64,000 bases of DNA from Gangjinia marincola (GCF_039523415.1 NZ_BAAAFG010000016.1:434001-498000), one strand, 5' to 3'; counted from the first letter of the stretch, positions 44,859 through 54,001 are shown. The notes: a model not told the origin generated them from the letters alone. Made by a program: numbers and translations.

Positions 44859-45130
44859 AATGGGGAGACACCTGACAAAGGTGCAATTTCTATATATGGC
44901 TCATTTCTCGAAAAACCTGTGATACCATTTTAAATTTAGTAGATATTACTCAGAAAGAAGACGAGTTATATTTACATTTTGAAGAAGGTAAGTTGATTAT
45001 TAAAAATTTTAAGAAAATTGATTTTAGTAAAAATCACATTAAAATAGAGACAGATTCACCTATGGAATTCAAGAATAGAATTTACTATCCAAAAAATGGA
45101 GTAAATGCATTTGAGCTTTTTACTTGGTAA
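44859..45130 (+). pseudogene. second immunity-like remnant, one frameshift
   Basis: Frame from 44859 (NGETPDKGAISIYGSFLEKP) stops at about 44930; from about 44920 the sense resumes in another frame (DTILNLVDITQKEDELYLHF through to NGVNAFELFTW) and ends at 45128-45130. The joined piece is about 90 residues with a start lost. Style resembles beta-rich small immunity proteins. Confidence 0.45.
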
Positions 45131-45225
45131 TATTTAAAAAAAATCCGACTAAATTTTAAGGTATGATTTAAAATCTAGTCTAAGAATTTCAATATTAAAA
45201 AGTCTAATATTAGCACTGAGATATA

Positions 45226-45828
45226 GACATTGAAGCCTTATTTAAAGAGGTTGCTTTAGGCTTTTTATTTTTGGGAGCCGGGGCTGCAATTGCGAAGGGC
45301 TTTAAGATGTACAGGGCTGCGCGTTCTGCAGATGAATTAGCAGAAGGTGCTGTACGTGGCGGAGATGAACTAGCTGAAGATGCAGTAAGAAGTGTTGATA
45401 ATTTTGTTCCAACTAGCGGTAGCCAACTGGTCGCAAATCCTTATAAAATAACAACCATTCTGGGGCGTTGGGCAGGTGATATGGAACATATCAAACCCAG
45501 TATGCTACCGGAAGATATAAATGTGGGTACGGCTTTAGGAGAAGTGGCAGAAAATAAAGGTGGCTTTAATTTTTTAAATGTACCGGATCATCTTTACGAT
45601 CCTGATACTTTTTTTGAATTGTATAATAAACCTTGGTTAGAAGGTGCAATAAATAGAGGGGATGATATAATTCTAGCGACCAAACCTACTAACCCTCTTC
45701 AACTAATGGACGAATTTGGTAGCCTCAAGGGAATGTTTGCAGAAGAAGTACAATATCTTGTTCAACAAAATTACAAACCGGTAAACCTATCAGCTTCTGA
45801 ATGGAATACTATCAAATCTTGGTTTTAA
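45226..45828 (+). pseudogene. orphan toxin module without N-terminus
   Basis: Open from 45220; sense begins at 45226 (DIEALFKEVALGFLFLGAGA), almost the same as residues about 195-215 of the DUF4280 toxin, with strong DNA identity over about 60 bp. It lacks the PAAR-like part and any good start codon. The C-terminal domain is different: TTILGRWAGDMEHIKPS, FNFLNVPDHLYDPDTF, NKPWLEGAINRGDDIILATK, ending EWNTIKSWF. This is an orphan toxin cassette, usable only after recombination with the upstream full gene. Its immunity gene follows with no gap. Confidence 0.75.
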
Positions 45829-46347
45829 ATGAAATACGCTGATATATCATATCTACTCAAATCAAAAGAGGCTGTTCAATTCATGAAGAAATATAATTTT
45901 GTTCATTATCAACAAGAACAAATACACTATTTATTCAAAAAATGTTTATTTATCGAGATTTTTGCTATGGAGGTAGAAAATGTCATATATATAGATTTTT
46001 ATTCGAACGAGGCCACTGCATCAAGTAACATTGACGTATTATTATCTAACTTTTCAAAAGCGGAAAAAAATAAGGTCATATTAAATTATAAGCATTCTCC
46101 AATTGAGTATTCCCAAGAAGATAAAAGCCAAGGATTCAAAAATGCACGCCTCACAAGAGAAAGAAAATTCTTCATTTACTTGCAGTTGATTACGAAATTT
46201 TTTGAGCCGATTCTTCAATGTAAAGACTTTAGAAATTTTGATTTTGAGGAATCATTTGATGTTCACAAGAATCGCGTTCTGAGCGCAAAACAGGAATACC
46301 TTAAAACAAAGAAGAGCCGTTTTTTATTAGGTGATGATATTCTTTGA
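45829..46347 (+). CDS. putative immunity protein to the orphan toxin
   Basis: 172 residues, ATG immediately after the orphan toxin stop (TAAATG). Soluble, with an aromatic/charged helical C-terminal half. Ends TKKSRFLLGDDIL, sharing the KSRFLL tail with the immunity protein at 43038. An intact immunity gene beside a truncated toxin suggests selection to keep protection against kin. Confidence 0.65.
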   Translation: MKYADISYLLKSKEAVQFMKKYNFVHYQQEQIHYLFKKCLFIEIFAMEVENVIYIDFYSNEATASSNIDVLLSNFSKAEKNKVILNYKHSPIEYSQEDKSQGFKNARLTRERKFFIYLQLITKFFEPILQCKDFRNFDFEESFDVHKNRVLSAKQEYLKTKKSRFLLGDDIL

Positions 46348-46436
46348 ATATTAGAACATTCTAAGACAATTTTTATTTTCATACATACCTCTTCCTGGAA
46401 ATTTTAATTGGGCCCTACATCTACTTTACCTAGGAA

Positions 46437-46775
46437 TCGGGTTTTTAAAGAAACTTGAGCAAGATGGCTCTGGTGATGGCAGCCGTAGCTTTAATCGCGG
46501 TGACTGGAGGTATGGCGGTAGCCGCTGTTGCCAATGCTAGGACCGCGCTCAGTACCGCTGTTGCAGTTACTGAGGTCGCACTAGAGGTAGCAGGGTGCCT
46601 ACTAACGGCCAAAGCACTTTATAATTACAGTCAGGATAGGAACGAGGAGGTATTGTTTAATGAGGTGGCAGTAGGCTTTCTGTTTTTAGGAGCCGGGGCT
46701 GCCATTTTTAAGGGGTATCGGATGTATCGCGGCCGTAGGAGTAGGTCTGCTACTAATTGCAGCGCTGCTAACTGA
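46437..46775 (+). pseudogene. third copy of the toxin membrane module, truncated
   Basis: From about 46437 the DNA matches the DUF4280 toxin from about 42184 (GGTTTTT...GAAAC...). Protein sense includes MALVMAAVALIAVTGGMAVA and EVLFNEVAVGFLFLGAGAAI through YRMYRGR, then goes out of sense and stops at 46773. No PAAR-like part before it, no toxin after it in frame. GC is clearly higher than around it. Confidence 0.7.
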
Positions 46776-46854
46776 CACAGAACTAGAAACATTTTTTAAG
46801 AATTTTATCCTGTGCGATAAAGAAGATTTCTCAAAACCGGCTCATTCTACACCC

Positions 46855-47466
46855 ATGCAATACGTTGATTCCATACTTGATAATCGTGCTTTACTTACCG
46901 CTGCATCATTTCAGGATACTCTTATGAATCCTTTGGACGCTCAGATAAAACTATTTGATTTAACCGTATGCCAACAAATTGCTTTTGAACCATTAGATCA
47001 AGAAACTGTAATTTTACCCTCAATGAGTGCTATGCCCGCTTCATATGAAAAAGCTACATCTTTTAATGCGACAATGGTTTTTACTCAATTTTTTAGTAAT
47101 CCGGCTCAAGTAGAAACACAAGCTTGGTTTTATTCCAGGGGAGTGCGTAATGACAATCCAATAAAAATGAATCTTGGTTCAGTCAAAAAAATTAAGGATA
47201 ACCAACGAGAAGCTTTGCAAGTTAAATTTAATATTCCTAATCAGCATAAAAATGAAATTTATAGCAATTCAGAGGCTGTTTTTGCCGTTAGAATTAAGAT
47301 TGATGAACATCAACAATCTTTTTTTCCATATCATCAAAATGGACGTGAACGTTGGCTAGGGGCAAAAATAAAACTTAAGGATTTCAATATTTTTACTGAT
47401 CTTTCACAGGATGAAAACATAAAAATTGCTCCCATGGATGAATTAAAAAAATCTTTTATATGGTAA
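46855..47466 (+). CDS. truncated or chimeric effector C-terminal part
   Basis: 203 residues from the ATG at 46855, but the frame is open from 46690 and its sense (IAAVGVGLLLIAALL, then TDTELETFFKNFILCDKEDF) looks like the membrane segment and linker of another effector. The join lies inside the third membrane-module copy, so this is probably a recombinant gene whose N-terminus was lost. The main part (from DAQIKLFDLTVCQQ) is a beta-rich domain of unknown function. Overlaps the next gene by 7 bp. Confidence 0.5.
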   Translation: MQYVDSILDNRALLTAASFQDTLMNPLDAQIKLFDLTVCQQIAFEPLDQETVILPSMSAMPASYEKATSFNATMVFTQFFSNPAQVETQAWFYSRGVRNDNPIKMNLGSVKKIKDNQREALQVKFNIPNQHKNEIYSNSEAVFAVRIKIDEHQQSFFPYHQNGRERWLGAKIKLKDFNIFTDLSQDENIKIAPMDELKKSFIW

Positions 47467-48233
47467 AAAAAGATTTTACTAGAAAAATTACCCATACCTA
47501 TAAGGACTATAGTAAACTAACCCAAAAAATTGATTCAAAACGAGGTAAATTAAGTTCGATAGTCGATAAAAAAATTTACTCTGATGATATTCTTAAGTAT
47601 AAAGATGGAGTAGTAAAAAAATCTAAAAATAACTATGTTGATAATAATTTTATTAATTACAAACATGATAAATTTGGTAGTCTTTTAATTTTTGGTGGTA
47701 TAGCATTTGTATTTTTACTAATAATGTTGAGACATGCCAGAAATAATCCTTTAGAAGGAGGATATTTATTTCTTACCATCCTTTTTTCAAGTATCCTGAT
47801 TTTTTTTATCATCTACTATTTTACAATGCCACATAAAGAGCAGATACTTAATCAACGGGACGGCTTAATCACTATAACAGGCTTTTTTTGGGCTAAGAAT
47901 ATTACCATGCCATTTGAGGATATGCTTTTCTCATATTCTACAGGTGGAGATAATATGGTGGGAGCATTTCAACTACAGGCAGTACGTCCTAAAGGAGGTC
48001 CGGACCCATTTGAATTGGCCGGAGATTGTTATGAAAGCATGAGTTTTATCACCTGGTACATGGATAAAAACAGACCCTTACCTCCCGGCTCTGCCTTTGA
48101 TGAATTTCGCCAACAGGATTATGAACGTCGTAAAGCCGAAGGATTCCCTAAACCTTTATACCCAAGTAACATCCCCACACCTGAAGCTACAAAAGAGCAA
48201 CAAAAAGAAAGAAAGGCAATTGGGGGGTGGTGA
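47460..48233 (+). CDS. membrane protein, possible immunity protein (DUF6708-like)
   Basis: 257 residues. Two adjacent membrane helices at about residues 75-95 and 102-120, then a soluble part with a proline-rich end (DYERRKAEGFPKPLYPSNIP, TPEATKEQQKERKAIGGW). From memory this end resembles DUF6708 proteins found beside T6SS effectors; not certain. Start overlaps the previous gene. A second frame continues from a run of six G's at the stop (48223-48230) to 48477, so the gene may be frameshifted. Confidence 0.55.
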   Translation: MVKKDFTRKITHTYKDYSKLTQKIDSKRGKLSSIVDKKIYSDDILKYKDGVVKKSKNNYVDNNFINYKHDKFGSLLIFGGIAFVFLLIMLRHARNNPLEGGYLFLTILFSSILIFFIIYYFTMPHKEQILNQRDGLITITGFFWAKNITMPFEDMLFSYSTGGDNMVGAFQLQAVRPKGGPDPFELAGDCYESMSFITWYMDKNRPLPPGSAFDEFRQQDYERRKAEGFPKPLYPSNIPTPEATKEQQKERKAIGGW

Positions 48234-48477
48234 ATTTCAATTTAAGAGAGTAAAACTCAAACTAAAAGGAGAGCGGTTTATGCTATCTGATATGACCCAG
48301 AATGAAGATGTCTCAACTCAAAAAACTGGACTTTATGCTAGACTTTGGAAAGAAAGTTACATACTCTTCCTATCACAAAATTACTACACTCACCCTCTTA
48401 TATGGAGTTATATTTGGGAGAATACAGTGGCTTTACCAAGCTTATATAGTTTTCGTATCTTTCTTGTACGTTTTTAA
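48234..48477 (+). pseudogene. possible out-of-frame extension of the preceding gene
   Basis: The frame covering 48097-48477 reads GEFQFKRVKLKLKGERFMLS and on to SFRIFLVRF after the G-run. Its sense is gene-like but no start is nearby. It may be the true C-terminus after a one-base slip, or chance. Confidence 0.3.
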
Positions 48478-48487
48478 TTAAAACGAT

Positions 48488-49303
48488 ATGAAAACTTTAT
48501 TAATAACTCTTTTTCTAGGATTAGTATTTCTCCATACTAGCTTTAATAACAAAACCGTCGACCTAGATTTTAATCGTACGAAAACGCATAGCGCCAGTCT
48601 AGTGAATAATGATAGTTTAGTATTTGCAGGAGTTGTCTATACGTATGAACTTTTTAAAAATAAACATACACAGCTGTACATCCTTAAAGATAAAAAAGGG
48701 CAAACCTTATTGAAAGATTTACACTATTTCGGACAAATTAATGGTGGTTTTCAAGCATTAAATCATAGTACAGAAATAGAATATTACGACTATAACTTAA
48801 AGCTTCTTACTTCACCACCAGAACCAGAAACCTACTTCGTATGTGGTAATGTGGGAACATATTTACTAACGATAGAAAAAATAGATGATACGTACGTCAT
48901 TAAGAAAGCAGAAGGTTTTACTTCCCTCCCAAAAGATAAAGACAAAAAAGTGATTGCTTCACTAAATTCAAAAGGGATTAAGGATATTTGTTTTTTGAAT
49001 GAGACAAGAACACTTCAATATGATGATAACACCAGAGCTTCAGAAATTATCGTAATACACTACGATAATAGCTATGGTATCTGGGACGACGGTAAAATAA
49101 CCAGATATGACAATGTTTTCCAGAACACCTTTCCGATTAAAGTCATGAAAAATAATCAATACGGATATTACGGAATTACAAATGGTACTCCATACAGCTC
49201 TTTGGGAAACTTTGAGTATAGCCTAGCTCCTTTTGAGAAATCAAATGGAGAAATAGGCTTTATTCATTTGACCGGGAAGGAATACATCAAAAGTGAAGGC
49301 TAA
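48488..49303 (+). CDS. secreted protein of unknown function
   Basis: 271 residues. Signal-like N-terminus (residues 1-19). Beta-rich repeats with tyrosine/glycine turns (YDNSYGIWDDGKITRYDN, NNQYGYYGITNG), similar to WG-repeat proteins. Last gene of the rightward effector block, perhaps a periplasmic immunity protein; no family identified. Confidence 0.5.
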   Translation: MKTLLITLFLGLVFLHTSFNNKTVDLDFNRTKTHSASLVNNDSLVFAGVVYTYELFKNKHTQLYILKDKKGQTLLKDLHYFGQINGGFQALNHSTEIEYYDYNLKLLTSPPEPETYFVCGNVGTYLLTIEKIDDTYVIKKAEGFTSLPKDKDKKVIASLNSKGIKDICFLNETRTLQYDDNTRASEIIVIHYDNSYGIWDDGKITRYDNVFQNTFPIKVMKNNQYGYYGITNGTPYSSLGNFEYSLAPFEKSNGEIGFIHLTGKEYIKSEG

Positions 49304-49436
49304 TTCACTCCTGCATGATGATGACCCTATTTCTTATCTAAACTTGACAGGCTTTCTATCCTGCACCGTTACGCTAGCTTTTAATTATTCACATTGAAAA
49401 ACAAATTACAATATGCGTGCATCAATACATCCAACT

Positions 49437-49460
49437 AAAAAACCCTCAATTTCTTGAGGG
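49437..49460 (-). terminator. terminator of the clpV-tssB-tssC operon
   Basis: CCCTCAA / TTGAGGG stem with a 4-base loop; on the minus strand it is followed by six T's, 34 bp beyond the tssC stop. Confidence 0.85.
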
Positions 49461-49493
49461 GATATATCTAGCGCTAAGTTCTACGTTGACGAA

Positions 49494-50846
49494 TTACTGC
49501 TGCTCATATTCAGAGTCCCAATCAGTACCATCATCTCCTTTTTGACCATCCATTTTAATCATAAAGTTCTTGGCCGGAAAATAAGGCTTCATGTGAATAT
49601 CTAAAAAGATACGATCCTTTTGATTAGGATCTTGCTCAAAACGCTTAATAGAGAAGTCCTCGATCAATTGATCCGGACCGGTTATTTCATCTAAAAATTT
49701 GACAATTTGACCCATAAGCTCTTTTCGGGTTCTGGCGTTGAAGTTTTCAAAGGCTCTTCGGTTTAAGAAATCCATTAATACCTTAGTCACATAATCAAAT
49801 ACACGCACCACAGAATAGGTCTGAAGTCCTAGGTTATCTCCATTGAATAACGTCTTTGCAGAAAATGCCATGACTTTGCCATATTCATTCACCATAGGTA
49901 CTAAACCAAGCTTTTCAAGCTGTGCGATCTCACTTTTCTTAAGATCAAAACGTACGCCGTCAACCTCATTCATTCCCCCAAATTTCTTACCGGCAGTTAC
50001 CTGAGACATTAAGGTCTTATATATCTTACCTGCAAGTGCACTTGAAGGTGGAACAAAGAGGTCATCCTCTTCTCCTACCTCATCATGCTTACCACGACCT
50101 ACCAGCCAGTTACATGCCATGATGACATTACTTCGATATTTATCTCCACCGGTCAAGTTTGCGGCTTCAAACATTTCCATCACATCATCTGGCTCATCCA
50201 AATGTTCAAAATCAGTAATCAGCATCACCTTATTTTCATGAGCGATCTTTGCCCATTTCTCAACTACTTTGTTAGAACCTAAGTAACCCGGTACCACTAG
50301 AATACCATAATTATCACGTAAATCCAATCGATCGTATCCTTGTACTAACTCTTCTTCAACAGCATCAATAAAACGCGTGTTATCCAAGTCTTTGAGCTGT
50401 TCAAGTTCTGCATTTAGAATACGTACATTCTTTATCTTTTGGGATTCTGTATTCTTAAAGAAAAGCGCAACAGATCTATACGATTGTTCTAACTCTCTGG
50501 TTTGCTCTAATGCGGCTCCTAAATTTTTAGCCAGAGATTTGCCCGCACTAATTGATTTCTTTTCTGATTCTTCTGCCATTGCAGATATATCATCAGATGA
50601 TGATAATATTGAATTCCATATCTCCAGGGTTTTAGCCAATTTGGCGCGCTCCTGTTTTTTTGCAGATTCTGTTAAGAATATTTTCTTACGCGCTTTTCGA
50701 TCAGGGTTCATGTTTTGAACATCGTCGATACACGCTTCTAACAAATCAAACCCACCGTATTTGGCCAGTTTTTCCTCATTGACCTTTAATTCTTTTGCAG
50801 GGTTTTCAATATTAAACTGTTGTTCTTTTGCTTGTTTTGCTGCCAT
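49494..50846 (-). CDS. tssC: T6SS sheath protein TssC
   Basis: 450 residues. TssC-type sheath large subunit: C-terminal RAFENFNARTRKELMGQI and the FLDIHMKPYFPAKNFMIKM strand set, middle VVPGYLGSNKVVEKWAKIA. Pairs with TssB to form the contractile sheath. Follows tssB by 13 bp. Confidence 0.92.
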   Translation of the reverse strand: MAAKQAKEQQFNIENPAKELKVNEEKLAKYGGFDLLEACIDDVQNMNPDRKARKKIFLTESAKKQERAKLAKTLEIWNSILSSSDDISAMAEESEKKSISAGKSLAKNLGAALEQTRELEQSYRSVALFFKNTESQKIKNVRILNAELEQLKDLDNTRFIDAVEEELVQGYDRLDLRDNYGILVVPGYLGSNKVVEKWAKIAHENKVMLITDFEHLDEPDDVMEMFEAANLTGGDKYRSNVIMACNWLVGRGKHDEVGEEDDLFVPPSSALAGKIYKTLMSQVTAGKKFGGMNEVDGVRFDLKKSEIAQLEKLGLVPMVNEYGKVMAFSAKTLFNGDNLGLQTYSVVRVFDYVTKVLMDFLNRRAFENFNARTRKELMGQIVKFLDEITGPDQLIEDFSIKRFEQDPNQKDRIFLDIHMKPYFPAKNFMIKMDGQKGDDGTDWDSEYEQQ

Positions 50847-50859
50847 AGCTTAGTGAGGA

Positions 50860-51309
50860 TTATCCTTGTTGTTTAAGTTCAACTAAAAGGGATTGAATAG
50901 ATTTTAAAAGGGCTTCTTTTGCTTCGGGATCTGCAAGAGCTGTTTTCAAGATTTTATTCGACTTGAGTTGCTTGACCACTTTTAGGTATTGTTCTTTTTC
51001 TGTATCCAGGTCATTAAGATACTTACTCTGATTGATAATTCCCTTTTTACCAAAGTCACCTAAGTTGGAAAAAGAAAGTTTTTCTTTACTCTCTACTCCA
51101 TACTGATCCTCAAAATCGACTTCTACTTCGGGTTTATAATGATCAAAAACATCATCAATCGAAGTTAAACCAGATACGATATTTGGTTTAACCGGTTGAT
51201 CATGCGTAAGCTTTTGAACCACCAGGGTTTTATTTTGACCGATTTCCAGAATCGCTTCTGAAGCATCAGTTTTTACCTCAGTTCCTCCTAATCCGTATGT
51301 ATTGCTCAT
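50860..51309 (-). CDS. tssB: T6SS sheath protein TssB
   Basis: 149 residues. Size and helical C-terminus (QYLKVVKQLKSNKILKTAL, EALLKSIQSLLVELKQQ) match TssB. Central operon position between clpV and tssC. Sheath small subunit. Confidence 0.9.
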   Translation of the reverse strand: MSNTYGLGGTEVKTDASEAILEIGQNKTLVVQKLTHDQPVKPNIVSGLTSIDDVFDHYKPEVEVDFEDQYGVESKEKLSFSNLGDFGKKGIINQSKYLNDLDTEKEQYLKVVKQLKSNKILKTALADPEAKEALLKSIQSLLVELKQQG

Positions 51310-51365
51310 AGTTGTAGCGCATTATGATTATAAAGATATAAATATACTAAAATTTACGCGCGATC

Positions 51366-53864
51366 TTACTTATTCTTAAAATTCCACGTTAATTCATTAT
51401 TTTTCACTCCTACATTGACCACCTTTCCTTTATCCAGTTTACCGGTAATTAGCATACGCGAGAGTGGAGATCGTAATTCTGTTCGTATTACTCCGCGTAA
51501 AGGTCGTGCCCCGTATTTAGGAGTAAAGCCCTTGTGGGCTAAGAATTCCTGCGCCTTTTTAGACAACTCTAATGAAATATCTTGTTTTTCAAGTGCTTTT
51601 TCAAGATCACGGAGTTGAATTATAAAGATTTTAATCACGTTTTCTTTAGTAATAGGCGCAAACGGCACAATTTCTGTCAAACGTCCTAAAAACTCTGGTC
51701 TAAAATGTCTTCCCATTAATTCCATAAGATCAGCAGATCTTGGAATTTCGCCTCCGGTAAATGATTTTACGACATGTTCACTCCCTATATTAGAGGTAAA
51801 TAGAATAACCGCATTTGAAAAATCTCCCGTCTTACCCAGGCGATCATTGAGTTTTCCTTCATCCAAAATTTGAAGAAAAATATCAAAAACAGAGGGATGC
51901 GCTTTTTCAATTTCATCAAATAATACAATGGAGTAAGGCTTTTGCCTAATTTTATTCACCAGTAGTCCTCCTTCTTCATACCCCACGTATCCCGGTGGTG
52001 CTCCATATAACAGTGCAGCAGAATGCTCTTCTTTAAATTCTGACATGTCAAACCTTATGATAGATTCTTCGGTTTGAAATAAAAACTCTGCCAGCGACTT
52101 TGCCAATTCAGTTTTACCTGTTCCAGTAGGCCCGGTAAAGAAAAATGAACCAATGGGTAAACCGGGTTTGCTTAATCCCGATCTGGACTCCAGCACGGCT
52201 TCAGTAATTGTCGTAATAGCATGATCCTGCCCAATGACACGACGTTTAAGATGCTCATCCATTTTAAGCAATCGCTCTTTCTCATCTGCCTGTAGCTTAC
52301 CTACCGGAATACCGGTTTTATTAGCTATTGTAGCGGCAACATCCTGCTTGATTACACGTGTTTTTTTCTCTTTCGCCTTCTTTTTAAGTAAGCTTAAAAT
52401 TTCACTGAATTTTTTCTTTTGCTTCGGAAAAGTTTTCAATCCGTCAATGGTATCTTCTTCCTTAAGTACGGTAAATAAGAGGTAACTTAAGCGGTTTTTT
52501 ATTCCGCTGAATAATTGCTGAAGCTTTTGTTCTTTTTTCTCCTTCTCTTTTATGTTTGAAACCTCTTTTATTTCGTCTTCAATTTTTTCAATCTGACCCA
52601 AAGTGGTTTCTAGCATATATCGGGTTGCAGACATCGTTCTGTCCACAAGATCAATAGCAGAATCCGGCAAACTGCGATCTTTATTGAAACGCTTTGATAA
52701 ACGTATCGCCTCTACGATGGTTTCTTCCTCTATATCCAGATCGTGATGAGCGCTGTATTCTTTTATCGCGTTGCTCACCATATCTAAAGCTGCTGCATGG
52801 TCGGGTTCATCCAAATTAACACGTTCAAAGCGTCTTGATAATCCATCATCTGGTTCGATGTGCTTGCGATATCCATCATTCGTAGCTGTGGCGATAAATG
52901 TTACCGCACCCTTAACCAGTTCTGATTTTAGAATATTTACTAATCCCTGGTTGCCACTGTTTTTTTCGGTAAGAGTGTGTAATTCATCAATGCACAATAC
53001 AGGTTTATCAAATTGTTTTAATGCAATAATGATCTTTTTAAAACGGTCTTCAATTTCGCTTTTGTAACTAGCGCCAGAGACTAAATGAATGAGGTCCAAG
53101 GCATAGACCTGAGCTCCTTTGAGAGAATTAGGCACGCTATCATTGGCTATTTTTTGAACGAAACCTTCAATCAATACTGTTTTGCCTACCCCTGGATCTC
53201 CCGTAACTAATACATTAGGTTTTGTATATCGCCCCAAAATTTCTGTCATCATTTTTAGCTCTCCTTCTCTGCTAAATACCTGCCCAAGCTCACCGGCAGT
53301 AGCTTTTGCTGATAAGTCAATACAGTATTCTTCTAATATGCTCATATCTGCAGCAGCTTCAGAAGAAACGCTACCAGAAAATCCGTTTGATGTAGTAGTA
53401 GTTGAAATAGGGCGTTTAGCCCCTTGCTTTTTTTGAGATGCGTGAAGAACATCTTCCGCCTTGAGCGGTAGGGTTTTTAATTGTTCATATGAAAAACCCA
53501 CTCCGGGCATCAGCAGTGCTATGAGCAACGCCGCCGGAGTAATCTGATCTTCACCTAGTTTTAATCTTAGGGTATCGGCTTCGTTAAATACGGCTTCAAT
53601 ACTTTTGTCTCCCTTGATCTCATCTGGAATTGCGGCTGCCTTAGGGAGATTTTCAATACGAACTTCACACCACTCTTCTATATAAAATGGATCGGCATCA
53701 ACAGCATCTAATAACCTACTCAATCCTATATCTTTGTGCAGCAAAGCACGTAAAAGATGGGCTGCATTATATTCTTTTTGATGAAATTCTTTTGCATAGG
53801 ATTGTGCTATGTGGATTGAAGTTTCAGTTAAAGAGGAATAATCAAAATCAAGTAAAGTAGGCAT
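51366..53864 (-). CDS. clpV: T6SS sheath-recycling ATPase ClpV (TssH)
   Basis: 832 residues. N-terminal Clp repeat domain (residues about 1-150), first AAA+ with Walker A VLVTGDPGVGKTVLIEG and Walker B KPVLCIDELHTL, middle coiled-coil domain (shorter than in ClpB), second AAA+ with Walker A FFTGPTGTGKTELAKSL and SIVLFDEIEKAHP. ClpV unfolds contracted TssBC sheath. First gene of the leftward sheath operon. Confidence 0.93.
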   Translation of the reverse strand: MPTLLDFDYSSLTETSIHIAQSYAKEFHQKEYNAAHLLRALLHKDIGLSRLLDAVDADPFYIEEWCEVRIENLPKAAAIPDEIKGDKSIEAVFNEADTLRLKLGEDQITPAALLIALLMPGVGFSYEQLKTLPLKAEDVLHASQKKQGAKRPISTTTTSNGFSGSVSSEAAADMSILEEYCIDLSAKATAGELGQVFSREGELKMMTEILGRYTKPNVLVTGDPGVGKTVLIEGFVQKIANDSVPNSLKGAQVYALDLIHLVSGASYKSEIEDRFKKIIIALKQFDKPVLCIDELHTLTEKNSGNQGLVNILKSELVKGAVTFIATATNDGYRKHIEPDDGLSRRFERVNLDEPDHAAALDMVSNAIKEYSAHHDLDIEEETIVEAIRLSKRFNKDRSLPDSAIDLVDRTMSATRYMLETTLGQIEKIEDEIKEVSNIKEKEKKEQKLQQLFSGIKNRLSYLLFTVLKEEDTIDGLKTFPKQKKKFSEILSLLKKKAKEKKTRVIKQDVAATIANKTGIPVGKLQADEKERLLKMDEHLKRRVIGQDHAITTITEAVLESRSGLSKPGLPIGSFFFTGPTGTGKTELAKSLAEFLFQTEESIIRFDMSEFKEEHSAALLYGAPPGYVGYEEGGLLVNKIRQKPYSIVLFDEIEKAHPSVFDIFLQILDEGKLNDRLGKTGDFSNAVILFTSNIGSEHVVKSFTGGEIPRSADLMELMGRHFRPEFLGRLTEIVPFAPITKENVIKIFIIQLRDLEKALEKQDISLELSKKAQEFLAHKGFTPKYGARPLRGVIRTELRSPLSRMLITGKLDKGKVVNVGVKNNELTWNFKNK

Positions 53865-53947
53865 GAGTTGATAAAGTTAGTATGGAACTCTAAGTAACGA
53901 AAAAAGAGAGAATTATTGAAGGAATGTCATTCTTTTTGATGTAAAAT

Positions 53948-53982
53948 AAAAAAAGCCCGTTTGTTCCAACGGGCTTTAACAT
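53948..53982. terminator. bidirectional terminator left of the M57-like gene
   Basis: AAAGCCCGTT / AACGGGCTTT stem, 6-base loop, with an A-run before it. On the minus strand this gives a T-run just after the metalloprotease gene, so it ends that gene. Confidence 0.88.
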
Positions 53983-54001
53983 CAACATTGAAATGAGAAG
54001 T

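Noticed and set aside
46855..47466. Phage tail or structural gene
   Set aside because: Beta-rich domain but no phage neighbours; context is T6SS cargo.
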